A stretch of DNA of 64,000 nt from Insulibacter thermoxylanivorax (lineage in GTDB: Bacteria; Bacillota; Bacilli; Paenibacillales; DA-C8), in assembly GCF_015472005.1 (NCBI RefSeq), contig NZ_BMAQ01000008.1:1-64000 (forward strand), written 5' to 3'. Below, one piece after another: positions 26,944-36,681 of the stretch. Position numbers and translations under genes: made by a program. Positions within the stretch are counted from its first letter, which is position 1, and every line of letters starts with the position of its first letter. The notes under the pieces were generated by a model. The model had not been told where the DNA came from and searched no databases. It was given only the letters and a program-made list of their open reading frames with translations.

Positions 26944-29900
26944 ATGAACCGCAAGATTCTATTCAATGACGGCTGGGAATTTGCCAAGAGCGGTCTGGAC
27001 GTGCAATCGTCGGAAGGTCTGACTTTCACCCCTGTGGACTTGCCCCATGACTGGCTGATCTATAACACATTGGACCTCTATGAGAACAGCATCGGCTGGT
27101 ACCGCCGCAAACTGAATTATACGAAGCGGGAGCATGAGCAGGTGCTGCTTCATTTCGACGGTGTCTACATGGATTCGTCCGTCTATGTGAACGGCGAATT
27201 CGTCGGAGAGTGGAAGTATGGGTATTCGGCTTTTGAACATGATATCACTGAAGCACTGAAGGATGGGGATAACGAGATCCTCGTCAAGGTCGTGCACCAA
27301 AGCCCGAACAGCCGCTGGTACTCCGGTGCCGGGATCTACCGCAATGTATGGTTGAAACTGCGTGACCGCAGCCATATCCCAACCGACGGGATCTACGTTT
27401 CTGCGAAGAAGCTCGGGGACGGCTGGGATGGAGCTGAATGGACAGTAGAGATCGATACGGAATTGAATCTTTTCGAGGATGCACTGCTGATCCATACTTT
27501 GAAGAAGGGGGATCAGACGATTACCCAGGTGCAGGAGGACATCAAAGCGCCGCAAGGCGGCGGTTTCCTCACCAACAGCACGAAGCTGATGGTAACTGAT
27601 CCGAAGCTCTGGAGTCCCGATACACCGGAGCTGTATCAGCTGGTTACGGAACTGATGCTGGTGACAGGCACGGCCGGCAAATTGGCAGAAACAGCTGCAG
27701 AAACATCGGCAGCCAATGCGCAGCCGATCGAAGTCATCACGACGAACATCGGGTTCCGTCATGTCGTGATGGATCCGGATGAAGGCTTCATCCTCAACGG
27801 CAAGAAAATGAAGCTGAACGGCGTATGCGAACACCACGACTTGGGCGCCCTGGGCGCTGCCTTCAATGTGAATGCGCTGCGCAGAAGATTCCACATCCTG
27901 AAGGACATGGGCGTCAACGCGATCCGTACGGCTCACAACATGCCTGCCAAGGAACTCATGGATCTGGCTGATGAGATGGGTTTCTTGGTCGTCTCGGAAG
28001 CCTTCGATATGTGGGAGCGGCCGAAGACGAAGTACGACTATGCCCGCTTCTTCCCGGAATGGATGCCGGCAGACGTTAGAAGCTGGGTGCGCCGCGACCG
28101 CAATCATCCGAGCCTGATCATGTGGAGCATCGGCAACGAGATCTATGACACCCATGCCGACGAGCGAGGACAGAAGATCACCCGCAGGCTGATGGAAGAA
28201 GTGCTGAAGCATGACCCGAAGATGAACGCACGGGTGACGATCGGCTCGAACTATATGCCGTGGGAGAACGCTCAGAAGTGTGCGGATATCGTGAAGATCG
28301 CAGGATACAACTATGGGGAAAAATATTACGACGAGCACCACAAAGAGCATCCAGATTGGGTGATCTACGGCAGCGAGACGGGTTCCGTCGTTCAGAGCCG
28401 CGGGGTGTACCACTTCCCATACGAAGTGCCGATCCTGGCTGACGACGATGAGCAATGCTCGGCTCTCGGCAACAGCACGACGAGCTGGGGAGCCAAATCG
28501 ACAGAAGCATGTATCCTCGCAGAGCGGGATACGCCGTATTCCCTCGGTCAGTTCATCTGGACTGGTTTTGACTATATCGGTGAACCGACGCCTTACCATA
28601 CGAAAAACTCCTATTTCGGCCAGATCGACACGGCGACCTTCCCGAAGGACAGCTACTATGTCTATCAATCGGGCTGGACCGATTACAAGACGAAACCGAT
28701 GATTCATATCTTTCCTTATTGGGATTTTAATGTCGGGCAGATCATCGACGTGCGCGTGGCTTCCAATGCGCCGAAGATCGAACTGCAGCTGAACGGCAAG
28801 ACGATCGGCACCTTCGAGCCGGAGCATAAGAGCGGCACGCAGCTGGTCGGCTGGTGGAAGGTTCCTTATGAACCGGGCGAGCTCAAGGCGATCGCTTATG
28901 ACGAAGAAGGGAAGGTTATCGCAACGCACGTGCGCCGTTCCTTCGGCGATGCGAAGAAGATCCGCCTGCAAGCGGACAAAGTGCAGATGCTGGCGGACGG
29001 CAGAGACCTGATCTTCCTCGAGATCAGCATGGAGGACGAGCAGGGCAACCCCGTGGAGAATGCGAACAACCGCGTGCGTGTGGAAGTTACGGGAGCTGGC
29101 CGCCTGCTGGGTCTAGATAACGGTGACAGCACGGACTACGATCAGTACAAAGGCCTAAGCCGCCGTCTGTTCAGCGGCAAGCTGATGGCGATCATCGGCG
29201 CGACATTAGAGCCGGGCGATATCGAAGTGAAGGTCACTTCCAAAGGCATGGAGCCGGCGGTGATCAAGTTCGAGTCGCTGCAGGCAGTGCCTGAAGCTGT
29301 CGCAGGAGTGACTGCACGGATGGCGAATACCGATATGCCGATCGTGATGGGCTCGGCAGATGAGATCCCGGTGCGCAAGATCGAGATCATCAGTGAATCC
29401 GGCCAGAAGCTGGATCCGACGAAGCGGGAGATCATCGTCCGCGCGAAGCTGCATCCGGCGGATGCCAGCTACCAAGACGTTGAATGGAGCGTGGTCAACG
29501 ACGCGGGCATCGAGTCCAATATCGCGAAGGTAGAAGCGAATGGGTTGGAAGCGAAGATCACGGCGCTAGGCGATGGCAGCTTCCGCGTCCGCTGCACGAG
29601 CAAGAACGGCACCGACAAGACCAAGCTGATCTCGCAGCTGGAATTTGAAGCAACGGGACTCGGCGTAGCCTACAAAGATCCTTACGGCTTCATCGCCGGA
29701 GGATTGTATGACCTCAGCCGAGGGGAAGTCGGCAGCGGCAACGAGCGCGGCGTCGCAACTGCCCGTGACGGAGAAACAGTGGTCGGCTTCAGCAACATCG
29801 ACTTCGGTCCATACGGCTCTGACACGATCACGATCCCGATCTTCGCTCTGTCCAATGAGGAATACCCGATTCAGATCTGGGAAGGGATGCCGGGCGAGGA

Positions 29901-30432
29901 AGGCAGCGAGCTGCTTGCGGATGTCATCTATCAGAAGGAGCCGATCTGGAACGTCTATCAAGAAGAAAAGTTCCGTTTGAAGCGCAGAGTTAAGGGCATC
30001 GCGACGATCAGCTTCGTGACGCAATCCAAGATTCATATCAAGGGCTTCTCCTTCGAGCGGCTGAATCGCGCCTTCGAGCGCAATGCCGCAGGGGAGAGCG
30101 ACCGGATCTACGGCGATACCTTCGAGATCCGCGAGAACCGTGTTGAAGGCATCGGCAACAACGTATCCCTTGAATTCTCTGGCATGGACTTCGGGGAGCA
30201 GGGGGTATCGAAGATCGTCATCTGCGGTCATTCGCCGATCGATAAGAACACGATCCACATCCGCTTCTCGGGTGACGGCGGAGAGAGCAACCAGCTCGTC
30301 GAGTTCACCCAGTCCGACGGCTATGTGGAGCGGACCTTTGAACTGGAGCGCGTAGCCGGCATGCAGAAGGTGAACTTCATCTTCCTGCCAGGCTCCAACT
30401 TCAACTTCGCTTGGTTCCGTTTTGAGGCATAA
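26944..30432 (+). CDS. Large multidomain GH2 glycoside hydrolase (beta-galactosidase type)
   Basis: The 1162-aa enzyme is a GH2 family hydrolase, probably cutting terminal beta-galactosides or related beta-linked residues from plant polysaccharide fragments. The N-terminal sugar-binding fold covers about 1-170 (DLPHDWLIYNTL, WYRRKLNY), an Ig-like domain follows, then the TIM barrel with acid/base Glu399 (WSIGNEIYD) and nucleophile Glu478 (YGSETGS). After about 610 come a DUF4982-like domain, Ig/Big-like domains to about 900, and two beta-sandwich modules resembling carbohydrate-binding domains. There is no signal peptide. ATG 26944 has GAAGGTGG upstream; ATG 26926 is less likely. Exact substrate cannot be read from sequence. 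Confidence 0.88.
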   Translation: MNRKILFNDGWEFAKSGLDVQSSEGLTFTPVDLPHDWLIYNTLDLYENSIGWYRRKLNYTKREHEQVLLHFDGVYMDSSVYVNGEFVGEWKYGYSAFEHDITEALKDGDNEILVKVVHQSPNSRWYSGAGIYRNVWLKLRDRSHIPTDGIYVSAKKLGDGWDGAEWTVEIDTELNLFEDALLIHTLKKGDQTITQVQEDIKAPQGGGFLTNSTKLMVTDPKLWSPDTPELYQLVTELMLVTGTAGKLAETAAETSAANAQPIEVITTNIGFRHVVMDPDEGFILNGKKMKLNGVCEHHDLGALGAAFNVNALRRRFHILKDMGVNAIRTAHNMPAKELMDLADEMGFLVVSEAFDMWERPKTKYDYARFFPEWMPADVRSWVRRDRNHPSLIMWSIGNEIYDTHADERGQKITRRLMEEVLKHDPKMNARVTIGSNYMPWENAQKCADIVKIAGYNYGEKYYDEHHKEHPDWVIYGSETGSVVQSRGVYHFPYEVPILADDDEQCSALGNSTTSWGAKSTEACILAERDTPYSLGQFIWTGFDYIGEPTPYHTKNSYFGQIDTATFPKDSYYVYQSGWTDYKTKPMIHIFPYWDFNVGQIIDVRVASNAPKIELQLNGKTIGTFEPEHKSGTQLVGWWKVPYEPGELKAIAYDEEGKVIATHVRRSFGDAKKIRLQADKVQMLADGRDLIFLEISMEDEQGNPVENANNRVRVEVTGAGRLLGLDNGDSTDYDQYKGLSRRLFSGKLMAIIGATLEPGDIEVKVTSKGMEPAVIKFESLQAVPEAVAGVTARMANTDMPIVMGSADEIPVRKIEIISESGQKLDPTKREIIVRAKLHPADASYQDVEWSVVNDAGIESNIAKVEANGLEAKITALGDGSFRVRCTSKNGTDKTKLISQLEFEATGLGVAYKDPYGFIAGGLYDLSRGEVGSGNERGVATARDGETVVGFSNIDFGPYGSDTITIPIFALSNEEYPIQIWEGMPGEEGSELLADVIYQKEPIWNVYQEEKFRLKRRVKGIATISFVTQSKIHIKGFSFERLNRAFERNAAGESDRIYGDTFEIRENRVEGIGNNVSLEFSGMDFGEQGVSKIVICGHSPIDKNTIHIRFSGDGGESNQLVEFTQSDGYVERTFELERVAGMQKVNFIFLPGSNFNFAWFRFEA

Positions 30433-30603
30433 TTCGCGAACTGAGGCATGATTCGAACTGAGGTAATGCCTCGAGCTAAAACATGATACTCACTGAAGTA
30501 AGCTTCGAACGAGGGATCATTTGCTCTGGAGCGGATTGGTGGGTTCGCGGCGAGACCTTGATCCGCTCTGAAGCGATTCGTTGTCCCACCGCATTGGGGT
30601 GGA
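30433..30603. other. Convergent intergenic region with hairpins
   Basis: Between GH2 and brnQ, which converge, lie GAGGCAT/ATGCCTC (30443-30449 and 30476-30482), GAGCGGAT/ATCCGCTC (30529-30536 and 30561-30568) and CCACC/GGTGG (30586-30602). They may end both transcripts; none has a T-run. Confidence 0.4.
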
Positions 30604-31935
30604 TCAATCCTGCGCCCGGCTGCCGATCCCGGTCCATGTCAACATGAGACCGAGCAAGGCGCCGACAGCTGCGGGGATGGTCCACCCCAATCCTTGTTTG
30701 TACAGGGGAAGATGTGTCTTCAGGTATTCGTGGACCCCATATGTTGGAAGATCAGCTTGTCCGATTACATGGATCAAGCTGAAGAGGAATGTCAGCAGCA
30801 GGCTGCCGATGTAGACCGGGCGTTTCCCTCGGTACAAGGGATGCAGGAAAGTCAGGACGGCGAGGACGATCGCCAGCGGATAGAGGATCGTCAGCACCGG
30901 CACGGAGATCGAGATCAGCTCCGAGAGTCCGAAGTTGGCAAGGGCTGCGCTGAACACCGACAATCCGACGGCATAGGTGCGGTACGAGACTGCTGGGATC
31001 AGCCGGTGGAGATAGGTGCTGCAGGATGTCGTCAGACCGATGCTCGTCGTCAAACAGGCCAGCAGCACGATGCCTCCTAGCACGATGCTGCCGTAGGTTC
31101 CGAAGTAGGCGTCGGATACCTTCGTTAAGATGGCGGCGCCGTTCTCCTGTACGCCCAGTGCTGCAGTACTTGATGCGCCGATATAGGAAAGTACGGAGTA
31201 GATCAGCCCCAAGATCGTTGCTGAGAGCAGCGTGGCTTTCAGACAGGCGAATAAGATCCGTTTGTTCGAACCTGCTCCCCGGGCTTTGATCGCATCGATC
31301 ACGATGATGCCGAATACGAAGGCGGCCAGCGCATCCATCGTCAGATAGCCTTCCTGGAATCCGTTATAGAAAGCCTGTTCGGCATAATTGCTCTGCGGCC
31401 GCTGCAGCGGCCCGAGCGGCTGTGCGATCACAGCGATTGCCAGCAACAGCAGGAAGAGCAGGAGGGCCGGCGTAAGCATCTTGCCTACAATATCGATGAT
31501 CCGCGATGGATTCAGCGAGCAGAGGCAGCTGACGGCGAAGAAGAGAACTGTCACGATGAACAGCAGGATGGGCTCTGATGCTTCGGACAAGAAGGGTTTG
31601 AAAGTGATCTCGAAGGCGACGCTGCCCGTCCGCGGCATCGCAAAGAGCGGTCCGATCGTCAGATACAAGACCGTCGTATAGACTACGCCGAAGATCGGGT
31701 GCACGCGGCTGGCAAGAGACATAAGATCCGGTTTGCCTGAATAACCGATGGCCATCACGCAGATCAGCGGCAGTCCGACGCCCGTGATGAGGAAGCCGAG
31801 ATTAGCCAGCCATACATTGGTTCCCGCGGCTTGTCCCAGCATCGGCGGGAAGACGAGGTTGCCGGCTCCGAAGAACAGGGCGAATAACATGAATCCAATC
31901 CAGATGGTATCTCTCCAAGATAATCTCTCTCTCAT
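30604..31935 (-). CDS. brnQ: Branched-chain amino acid transporter BrnQ (LIVCS family)
   Basis: BrnQ imports leucine, isoleucine and valine with a cation across the membrane. The 443-aa protein shows the family start WIGFMLFALFFGAGNLVFPP and about 12 hydrophobic segments; PRTGSVAFEI and TTSIGLTTSCSTYL are typical. ATG 31935 follows GAAGGAGCTGCT. Its promoter sits at 32056-32083, immediately after the terminator of the cellulase gene, so it is transcribed alone. No T-box was found upstream. Confidence 0.92.
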   Translation of the reverse strand: MRERLSWRDTIWIGFMLFALFFGAGNLVFPPMLGQAAGTNVWLANLGFLITGVGLPLICVMAIGYSGKPDLMSLASRVHPIFGVVYTTVLYLTIGPLFAMPRTGSVAFEITFKPFLSEASEPILLFIVTVLFFAVSCLCSLNPSRIIDIVGKMLTPALLLFLLLLAIAVIAQPLGPLQRPQSNYAEQAFYNGFQEGYLTMDALAAFVFGIIVIDAIKARGAGSNKRILFACLKATLLSATILGLIYSVLSYIGASSTAALGVQENGAAILTKVSDAYFGTYGSIVLGGIVLLACLTTSIGLTTSCSTYLHRLIPAVSYRTYAVGLSVFSAALANFGLSELISISVPVLTILYPLAIVLAVLTFLHPLYRGKRPVYIGSLLLTFLFSLIHVIGQADLPTYGVHEYLKTHLPLYKQGLGWTIPAAVGALLGLMLTWTGIGSRAQD

Positions 31936-32055
31936 AGCAGCTCCTTCATCAACATGTTGTTATGTTGTGGTTGTCTGTGGTGTCCGTTCTGGTTTTTATT
32001 TTTTATCTTGTGGATCGAAGACGATCTTCCATACAGCTGTAAGATGAATGGAACT

Positions 32056-32083
32056 ATTATAGCATCATGAACCTTCTGGTCAA
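32056..32083 (-). promoter_or_regulatory. brnQ promoter
   Basis: On the minus strand TTGACC (32083-32078) and TATAAT (32061-32056) are separated by 16 bp. The -35 box touches the T-run of the upstream terminator. Confidence 0.7.
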
Positions 32084-32084
32084 C

Positions 32085-32127
32085 AAAAAAATACCCCCAA
32101 CCAACCGTCTGGTTCGTTGGGGGTTTT
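32085..32127 (-). terminator. Terminator of the cellulase gene
   Basis: ACCCCCAA (32093-32100) pairs with TTGGGGGT (32117-32124), with AACC/GGTT inside. On the minus strand a T-run (complement of AAAAAAAT at 32085-32092) follows. A shorter T-run on the plus strand makes it possibly bidirectional. Confidence 0.85.
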
Positions 32128-32278
32128 ATAGTAAACATTGAGAGGAGCGGCGGTAAGCGTTTGTCAAGAAGAAATTCACCATGAATTTACCAATTCATCA
32201 ATCAATAAATTCACAATTTATCCACTATATCATCAATTGAACACATTGAATTCTCAAATCCACTATGTTGTTTCGTAA

Positions 32279-34009
32279 TTAGTTCGTTACTGGTTGGCCG
32301 GTGACGTAGTCGCCGTCCTTCGTGATCGTGTACTCCAATACTTCTCCGCTCCAGAAGTGGAACTTCAAGTTTACAACGCCATCTTCCGTTTCGTTGAAGA
32401 AGTTCGGCTTTAAGATCAGAGTGTTCTCCTCATAATTCGGTTCGAAGGTGTAGGAGAATTCCTTGAACGGCGTCCAGTTCTGCGGACCCGCGAAGCTTCC
32501 GTCTTCATAGTAAGCTTCCATCGTTGCCAGCAGATCGCCGTTATATTGGACAGGAATCGCGAAGTCCACCGTTGTGCCTTCCGCTGCTCCGAATACCGGC
32601 GTGTCGTAGTAGATCACGCGGAAAGTCCAAGGCGCACCCAGGTTGAAATAGGTCGTCAATCTCGCTTGTTCACCGAATTCACCCGATGCGGTTAATCGCT
32701 CCAGCAGGTCGGCGTTCAGCGTGATCACGCCCGTCTGGCGGTTGAAACGGAAATCCTGCTTCATCTTAAGCGGCTGTTCACCGATAGTGAGCATCATGAA
32801 GCGTCTGCCGTTCATCTCGAACGGGATCGTGACGTCTTCGACTTCCCCGCCCTTCTTCACGAAGACGAGATCCGTCATACCTACAGCGGAGCGGCCTCTC
32901 CAGCTCTCCCGCATCCATTCGTACAGCTGCGGATCGTTCCATTCGAAGGTGCGGCGGTTGAAGTGCTGGCCGTTATCCCACAGCATATGGGTGAGGCCTT
33001 TGTCTTGCGCATAGTTGAGCATGTACGCGAAGAATTTCAGTTTCTCGCCCTGTTCAATCGTGCCGGTATGCTGGTCGAAACCTAACAGGCCGAATTCACC
33101 GATGATCACCGGGATGCCTTGGGATACGAAGGTATCATACAGACGATCGAAGTTCTGATGGATATCATCCCTTGTGGTTTCGTCGAAGGTGGTATGCCCG
33201 GCGATGTTGACGCTGAACGGCCAGAAACCATAATAGTGGATCGTTGCGATAATATGCGGATCATTCAAGTCTTCGATGAAAGACTTCAGCGCATCCAAAT
33301 GTTCTTGACCTGCGTTGGTATACAGGGTCGGCAGAACAAGCGGACGATCGGCGTTGTTTCCGCCGGATGCTCTAACGATGTTATAGAAGGAAAGGTTTAA
33401 TGTATCAAGCAGCTCCTGGTGGGATTTGCCCGACTGTTCGCCGTAGAACTGCGGTTCATTGATGCTTTCGAACATCAACTCACGCGGGTAGTCCTTGAAG
33501 TGACCAGCCACTTGGGTCCAGATGGCCTCGAAGCGGGCGAGCACATCGTCATGATTCTCACCCATGCCGTTTACCCAGATCCAGGAATCATGGTGCATAT
33601 TAATCATGACGTACAGACCTTCATCCAGGGACCAATTCACCACTTCGGCCAGGCGCTCCAAGTAAGCCGGATCCACGACATACTCCGGTGCCGGACCTGT
33701 CTTGGCGTCGAAGGTGATCGGGATGCGGATGCTCTTGAATCCCTGATCGGCGATCCACGCGATCTGCTCGCGGGTGACGTTAGGATTGCCCCAAGCTGTC
33801 TCGTCTTCGGAAGCAGGATCTTCGGAACCGCCGAGACCTACCGAATCGAAGGTGTTCCCCAGATTCCAACCCGGCTGCATCGCCTCGACATACTGTTGCA
33901 TTGGAGACTTAGTCTGCTCTGCTGCGAACACGCTGCTGCCCATGAACAAGGATGCGAGCAGCATCGTTGTGATGGTTAGCATGAGGGTTTTACTACGGAA
34001 CGATTTCAT
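32279..34009 (-). CDS. Secreted GH5 cellulase with Ig-like and CBM46-like modules
   Basis: The 576-aa protein is exported by a signal peptide (about 1-29, cleavage near SVFA-AEQ) and hydrolyses beta-1,4-glucan or related glucans outside the cell. The GH5 barrel (about 35-375) has the acid/base Glu185 in ESINEPQ and the nucleophile Glu305 in VIIGEFGLLG. Two beta-rich modules follow: an Ig/X2-like part (about 390-480) and a C-terminal module like CBM46 (about 490-576, FKEFSYTFEPNYEENTLILK), the architecture known for B. halodurans Cel5B. ATG 34009 lies behind GGAAAGGAGC. A cre box overlapping the promoter suggests glucose repression by CcpA. Confidence 0.92.
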   Translation of the reverse strand: MKSFRSKTLMLTITTMLLASLFMGSSVFAAEQTKSPMQQYVEAMQPGWNLGNTFDSVGLGGSEDPASEDETAWGNPNVTREQIAWIADQGFKSIRIPITFDAKTGPAPEYVVDPAYLERLAEVVNWSLDEGLYVMINMHHDSWIWVNGMGENHDDVLARFEAIWTQVAGHFKDYPRELMFESINEPQFYGEQSGKSHQELLDTLNLSFYNIVRASGGNNADRPLVLPTLYTNAGQEHLDALKSFIEDLNDPHIIATIHYYGFWPFSVNIAGHTTFDETTRDDIHQNFDRLYDTFVSQGIPVIIGEFGLLGFDQHTGTIEQGEKLKFFAYMLNYAQDKGLTHMLWDNGQHFNRRTFEWNDPQLYEWMRESWRGRSAVGMTDLVFVKKGGEVEDVTIPFEMNGRRFMMLTIGEQPLKMKQDFRFNRQTGVITLNADLLERLTASGEFGEQARLTTYFNLGAPWTFRVIYYDTPVFGAAEGTTVDFAIPVQYNGDLLATMEAYYEDGSFAGPQNWTPFKEFSYTFEPNYEENTLILKPNFFNETEDGVVNLKFHFWSGEVLEYTITKDGDYVTGQPVTN

Positions 34010-34029
34010 GCTCTTGCTCCTTTCCTTAT

Positions 34030-34060
34030 AGTATAGAAATTTCCTGTGAAAGCGCTCTCA
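34030..34060 (-). promoter_or_regulatory. Cellulase promoter with overlapping cre box
   Basis: TGAAAGCGCTCTCA (34047-34060) fits the CcpA cre consensus TGNAANCGNTNNCA. On the minus strand the -10 box TATACT lies at 34035-34030, which places the -35 position inside the cre box, so CcpA binding would block RNA polymerase. Confidence 0.75.
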
Positions 34061-34217
34061 CTCATTGTAACATCTGCTTAACAAGGAGTAATCCTTAATA
34101 ATTAGCAACATTTTCATATGAAAATTTCACCTTAGCGAAGGTTGGAAAGGCTGATCGAGCAGTTGCAGCAGTTGCTGTGGTTTCGGCAGGGCGGTTAAAC
34201 GGAGATTGATTCGTGCC

Positions 34218-34401
34218 CAACGGAACTGAGAGACCTTATTTTGCTGTATCGAGCGAATTTTCCGAGCTAACGGAACGTGGGTGCGTTATTTCGTTGAAAT
34301 GGGGCTTTCTCCTATGGATTTACGGTGAATAGCGCACTGTAGTTCCGTTAGATTTAGGAAGCCCCGCTTTTTGACGAAATAGCGCACTGTAGTTCCGTTA
34401 G
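34218..34401. repeat. Repeats containing GTTCCGTTAG and GCGCTATT
   Basis: Two direct copies of AATAGCGCACTGTAG followed by TTCCGTTAG lie at 34328-34351 and 34378-34401. An inverted copy (CTAACGGAAC...GCGTTATTTCG) lies at 34267-34293 and a decayed one near 34218-34243. The inverted pair could form a large stem. The rest of the 746-bp gap (to 34755) has ACTGTAGTGCATG repeats and no gene. Confidence 0.8.
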
Positions 34402-34755
34402 CGAAGGATGTGGGGATGCAGCAACTGGGTGAAAGGCTGGTGGCATGCTGCAGCGTATACTGTAGTGCATGCGCAGCGGTACTGTAGTGCATGGTATTGG
34501 AAGCTGCAGCGCATATACCTGCGCGTGCTGTTACACATACTGCAGCTCATGCAACTGCGTTCATACAGCTGCTGTAAAGCATGTTGTTGCGCTTGCCATT
34601 GCTTTGTCTGTTATGCGATGCTGGCGGTAACGGAAAATTGACGGAAAAAAAGGCGTGAATCGGTCATGCTTGTTTTTTGTCCTATGCTTTCTCCGGCTGA
34701 TCGGTTATAATGAACCTATTCATTATTTGTATTATGGAAAGTTGAGGAAAGTAAT

Positions 34756-35592
34756 ATGGATTACAAGATTATCGTGGACAGCTGCTGTGATTTGACGCCG
34801 GAGTACAGGGAACGCATGCAGGTGACAACGGTCCCGCTCACTTTGACGCTTGGCGAAGAAAGTTATGTAGATGATGAGAAGCTGAATCTGATCGACTTCA
34901 TGCAGCGGATGAAGAACTGTACGGGCCGGGTCGGCTCTGCTGCACCGTCCCCTGTACTGTATCAAGAGGCTTTCCGAGGTGCGCGCACGTCGTTTGCCAT
35001 CACCTTGTCCAGCAATCTCTCGAGTTCTTATACAAGCGCGATGCTTGGCAAGCGCATGGCAGAAGATGAGGATCCGAATGCGGATGTTCACGTGTTCGAC
35101 TCGAAGAGCGCATCTGCCGGACAAGTGCTGCTCGCTGTTAAGCTGCGCAGGATGCTCGATGAGAAGCTGCACAAGTCTGAGATCGTCACAAAGCTGGAGA
35201 GCTTCATCAAGGATATGAAGACCTATTTCGTGTTGGACAATATAGACAACTTAGTGAAGAATGGACGTCTGAACAAAATCGCGGGCAAGATCATCTCCAT
35301 CCTCCACATTCGCCCGATCATGGGATCGGACGGGGACGGAAACATCGTCATGTACGGCCAGGCGCGCGGGGAGAAACAGATCATCAGCAAACTGATCGAC
35401 CTCGTTGCAAACAGCGGACGTCAATTGGAAGGCGAGAGCATGGTGATCACCCATTGCAACAATCCGAGTCTCGCTGAGAAGCTGCAGGACGCGATCATGA
35501 GCCGTTTTCCGTTCAAAGAGATCATCGTGATGCCGACGAACGGCGTAAGTTCTCTGTATGCGAATGAGAGAGGCATCGTAATGGCATTCTAG
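34756..35592 (+). CDS. DegV-family fatty-acid-binding protein (FakB-like), copy 1
   Basis: DegV proteins bind one long-chain fatty acid; FakB members present it to the kinase FakA for phosphorylation. This 278-aa copy shows KIIVDSCCDLTPEYRERM at the start, the middle SSNLSSSYTSAML and DSKSASAGQ, and the lid FVLDNIDNLVKNGRLNKIAG. ATG 34756 has GAGGAAAG upstream. A second DegV lies 2.4 kb downstream (37202), with an oxidoreductase between. No fakA is in the window, so whether this acts as FakB is inferred from family membership. Confidence 0.88.
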   Translation: MDYKIIVDSCCDLTPEYRERMQVTTVPLTLTLGEESYVDDEKLNLIDFMQRMKNCTGRVGSAAPSPVLYQEAFRGARTSFAITLSSNLSSSYTSAMLGKRMAEDEDPNADVHVFDSKSASAGQVLLAVKLRRMLDEKLHKSEIVTKLESFIKDMKTYFVLDNIDNLVKNGRLNKIAGKIISILHIRPIMGSDGDGNIVMYGQARGEKQIISKLIDLVANSGRQLEGESMVITHCNNPSLAEKLQDAIMSRFPFKEIIVMPTNGVSSLYANERGIVMAF

Positions 35593-35638
35593 CTGATAGA
35601 TCATCAGCATAGAGATCACATAAGCGTACACCTATTGC

Positions 35639-35660
35639 CGGCTTGTCTTGTGACAAGCCG
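35639..35660 (+). repeat. Short hairpin before the oxidoreductase gene
   Basis: CGGCTTGTC (35639-35647) pairs with GACAAGCCG (35652-35660) around TTGT. It lies about 20 bp before the start codon and could be a weak terminator for degV or a leader hairpin. Confidence 0.5.
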
Positions 35661-35680
35661 CTTGTGAGGAGATGAGAGTG

Positions 35681-36658
35681 ATGGCAGATCGCAACATCCG
35701 CTGGGGGATCATGGGAGCGGGCTGGATCTCCGGCAAGTTCGCCTCCGATCTGAAGCATGCGCAAGGCGTCGAACTCGTCGCTGTGGCATCGCAATCGGCA
35801 GAACGGGCGAAGAGCTTCGCCGCTGAATACGGCATCCCGCGCGCCTATGACAATTATGAAGATTTTGCAGCTGATCCCGATATCGATATCGTATATATCG
35901 GCACGCTGCATCCGATGCACAAGGACTGCGCGCTGCGCTGTCTGCGTGCCGGCAAGGCTGTGCTGTGTGAGAAACCCTTCACCATGAATGCCGCCGAAGC
36001 CGAGGAGTTGATCCAGACGGCGAGGGAGAACAACGTCTTCCTGATGGAAGCGATGTGGACCCGTTATCTGCCGGCGATCGTGCAGGTAAGGAAATGGATC
36101 GAAACGGGCGAGATCGGGGAGATCAAGTCCGTCACTGCCAACTTCAGCTTCGATATCGGCTGGCAGCCGGAGCATCGCCTGCTGAACAAGGAGCTCGGCG
36201 GGGGTTCGCTCCTTGATGCGGGGATCTACCCGATCTCCTTCGCTTCCATGGTATTCGGCAAACAGCCGGATCGCATCGCCAGCTCCGCCCATATCGGTGC
36301 GACGGGCGTAGATGAGCGCTTCTCCGCGCTGTTCGTCTATGACGGCGACCGCACGGCGCTGCTAAACGGCGGCGTACGCCTCATGATGCGTAACGAAGCC
36401 TATATCTACGGGACTTCCGGCTATATCCATGTGCCGAACTTCCTGGCTGCAAGGGAAGCCTTCCTGCGCCGCGCTGATGGCGCAGATATCTCCTTCAAGG
36501 ACAAGAGGGAAACCCGCGGCTACCTCTTCGAAGCGGAAGAGGCGATGCGGTGTCTGCGTGAAGGGTTGCTGGAGAGCCCGGTCATGCCGCTGGCGGAGAC
36601 GCTGGAGATCATGCGGACGATGGATGCGCTGCGGGAGCAGTGGGGACTGGAGTACTGA
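35681..36658 (+). CDS. Gfo/Idh/MocA-family NAD(P)-dependent oxidoreductase
   Basis: The 325-aa protein has an N-terminal Rossmann fold (RWGIMGAGWISGKFASDL) and the family EKP motif (AVLCEKPFTMNAAEAEEL), with a C-terminal substrate domain (GGGSLLDAGIYPISF). Such enzymes oxidise or reduce sugars, inositols or related compounds; the substrate is not evident. ATG 35681 is 9 bp after GAGGAG; the in-frame ATG at 35672 touches the ribosome site and is unlikely. Confidence 0.88.
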   Translation: MADRNIRWGIMGAGWISGKFASDLKHAQGVELVAVASQSAERAKSFAAEYGIPRAYDNYEDFAADPDIDIVYIGTLHPMHKDCALRCLRAGKAVLCEKPFTMNAAEAEELIQTARENNVFLMEAMWTRYLPAIVQVRKWIETGEIGEIKSVTANFSFDIGWQPEHRLLNKELGGGSLLDAGIYPISFASMVFGKQPDRIASSAHIGATGVDERFSALFVYDGDRTALLNGGVRLMMRNEAYIYGTSGYIHVPNFLAAREAFLRRADGADISFKDKRETRGYLFEAEEAMRCLREGLLESPVMPLAETLEIMRTMDALREQWGLEY

Positions 36659-36681
36659 CAAATTGGGATGATGGAAACCAG

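Noticed and set aside
26959-28971. 670-aa antisense frame opposite the GH2 gene
   Set aside because: Shadow of a G/C-rich real gene; no recognisable domain, and the sense strand has full GH2 motifs.
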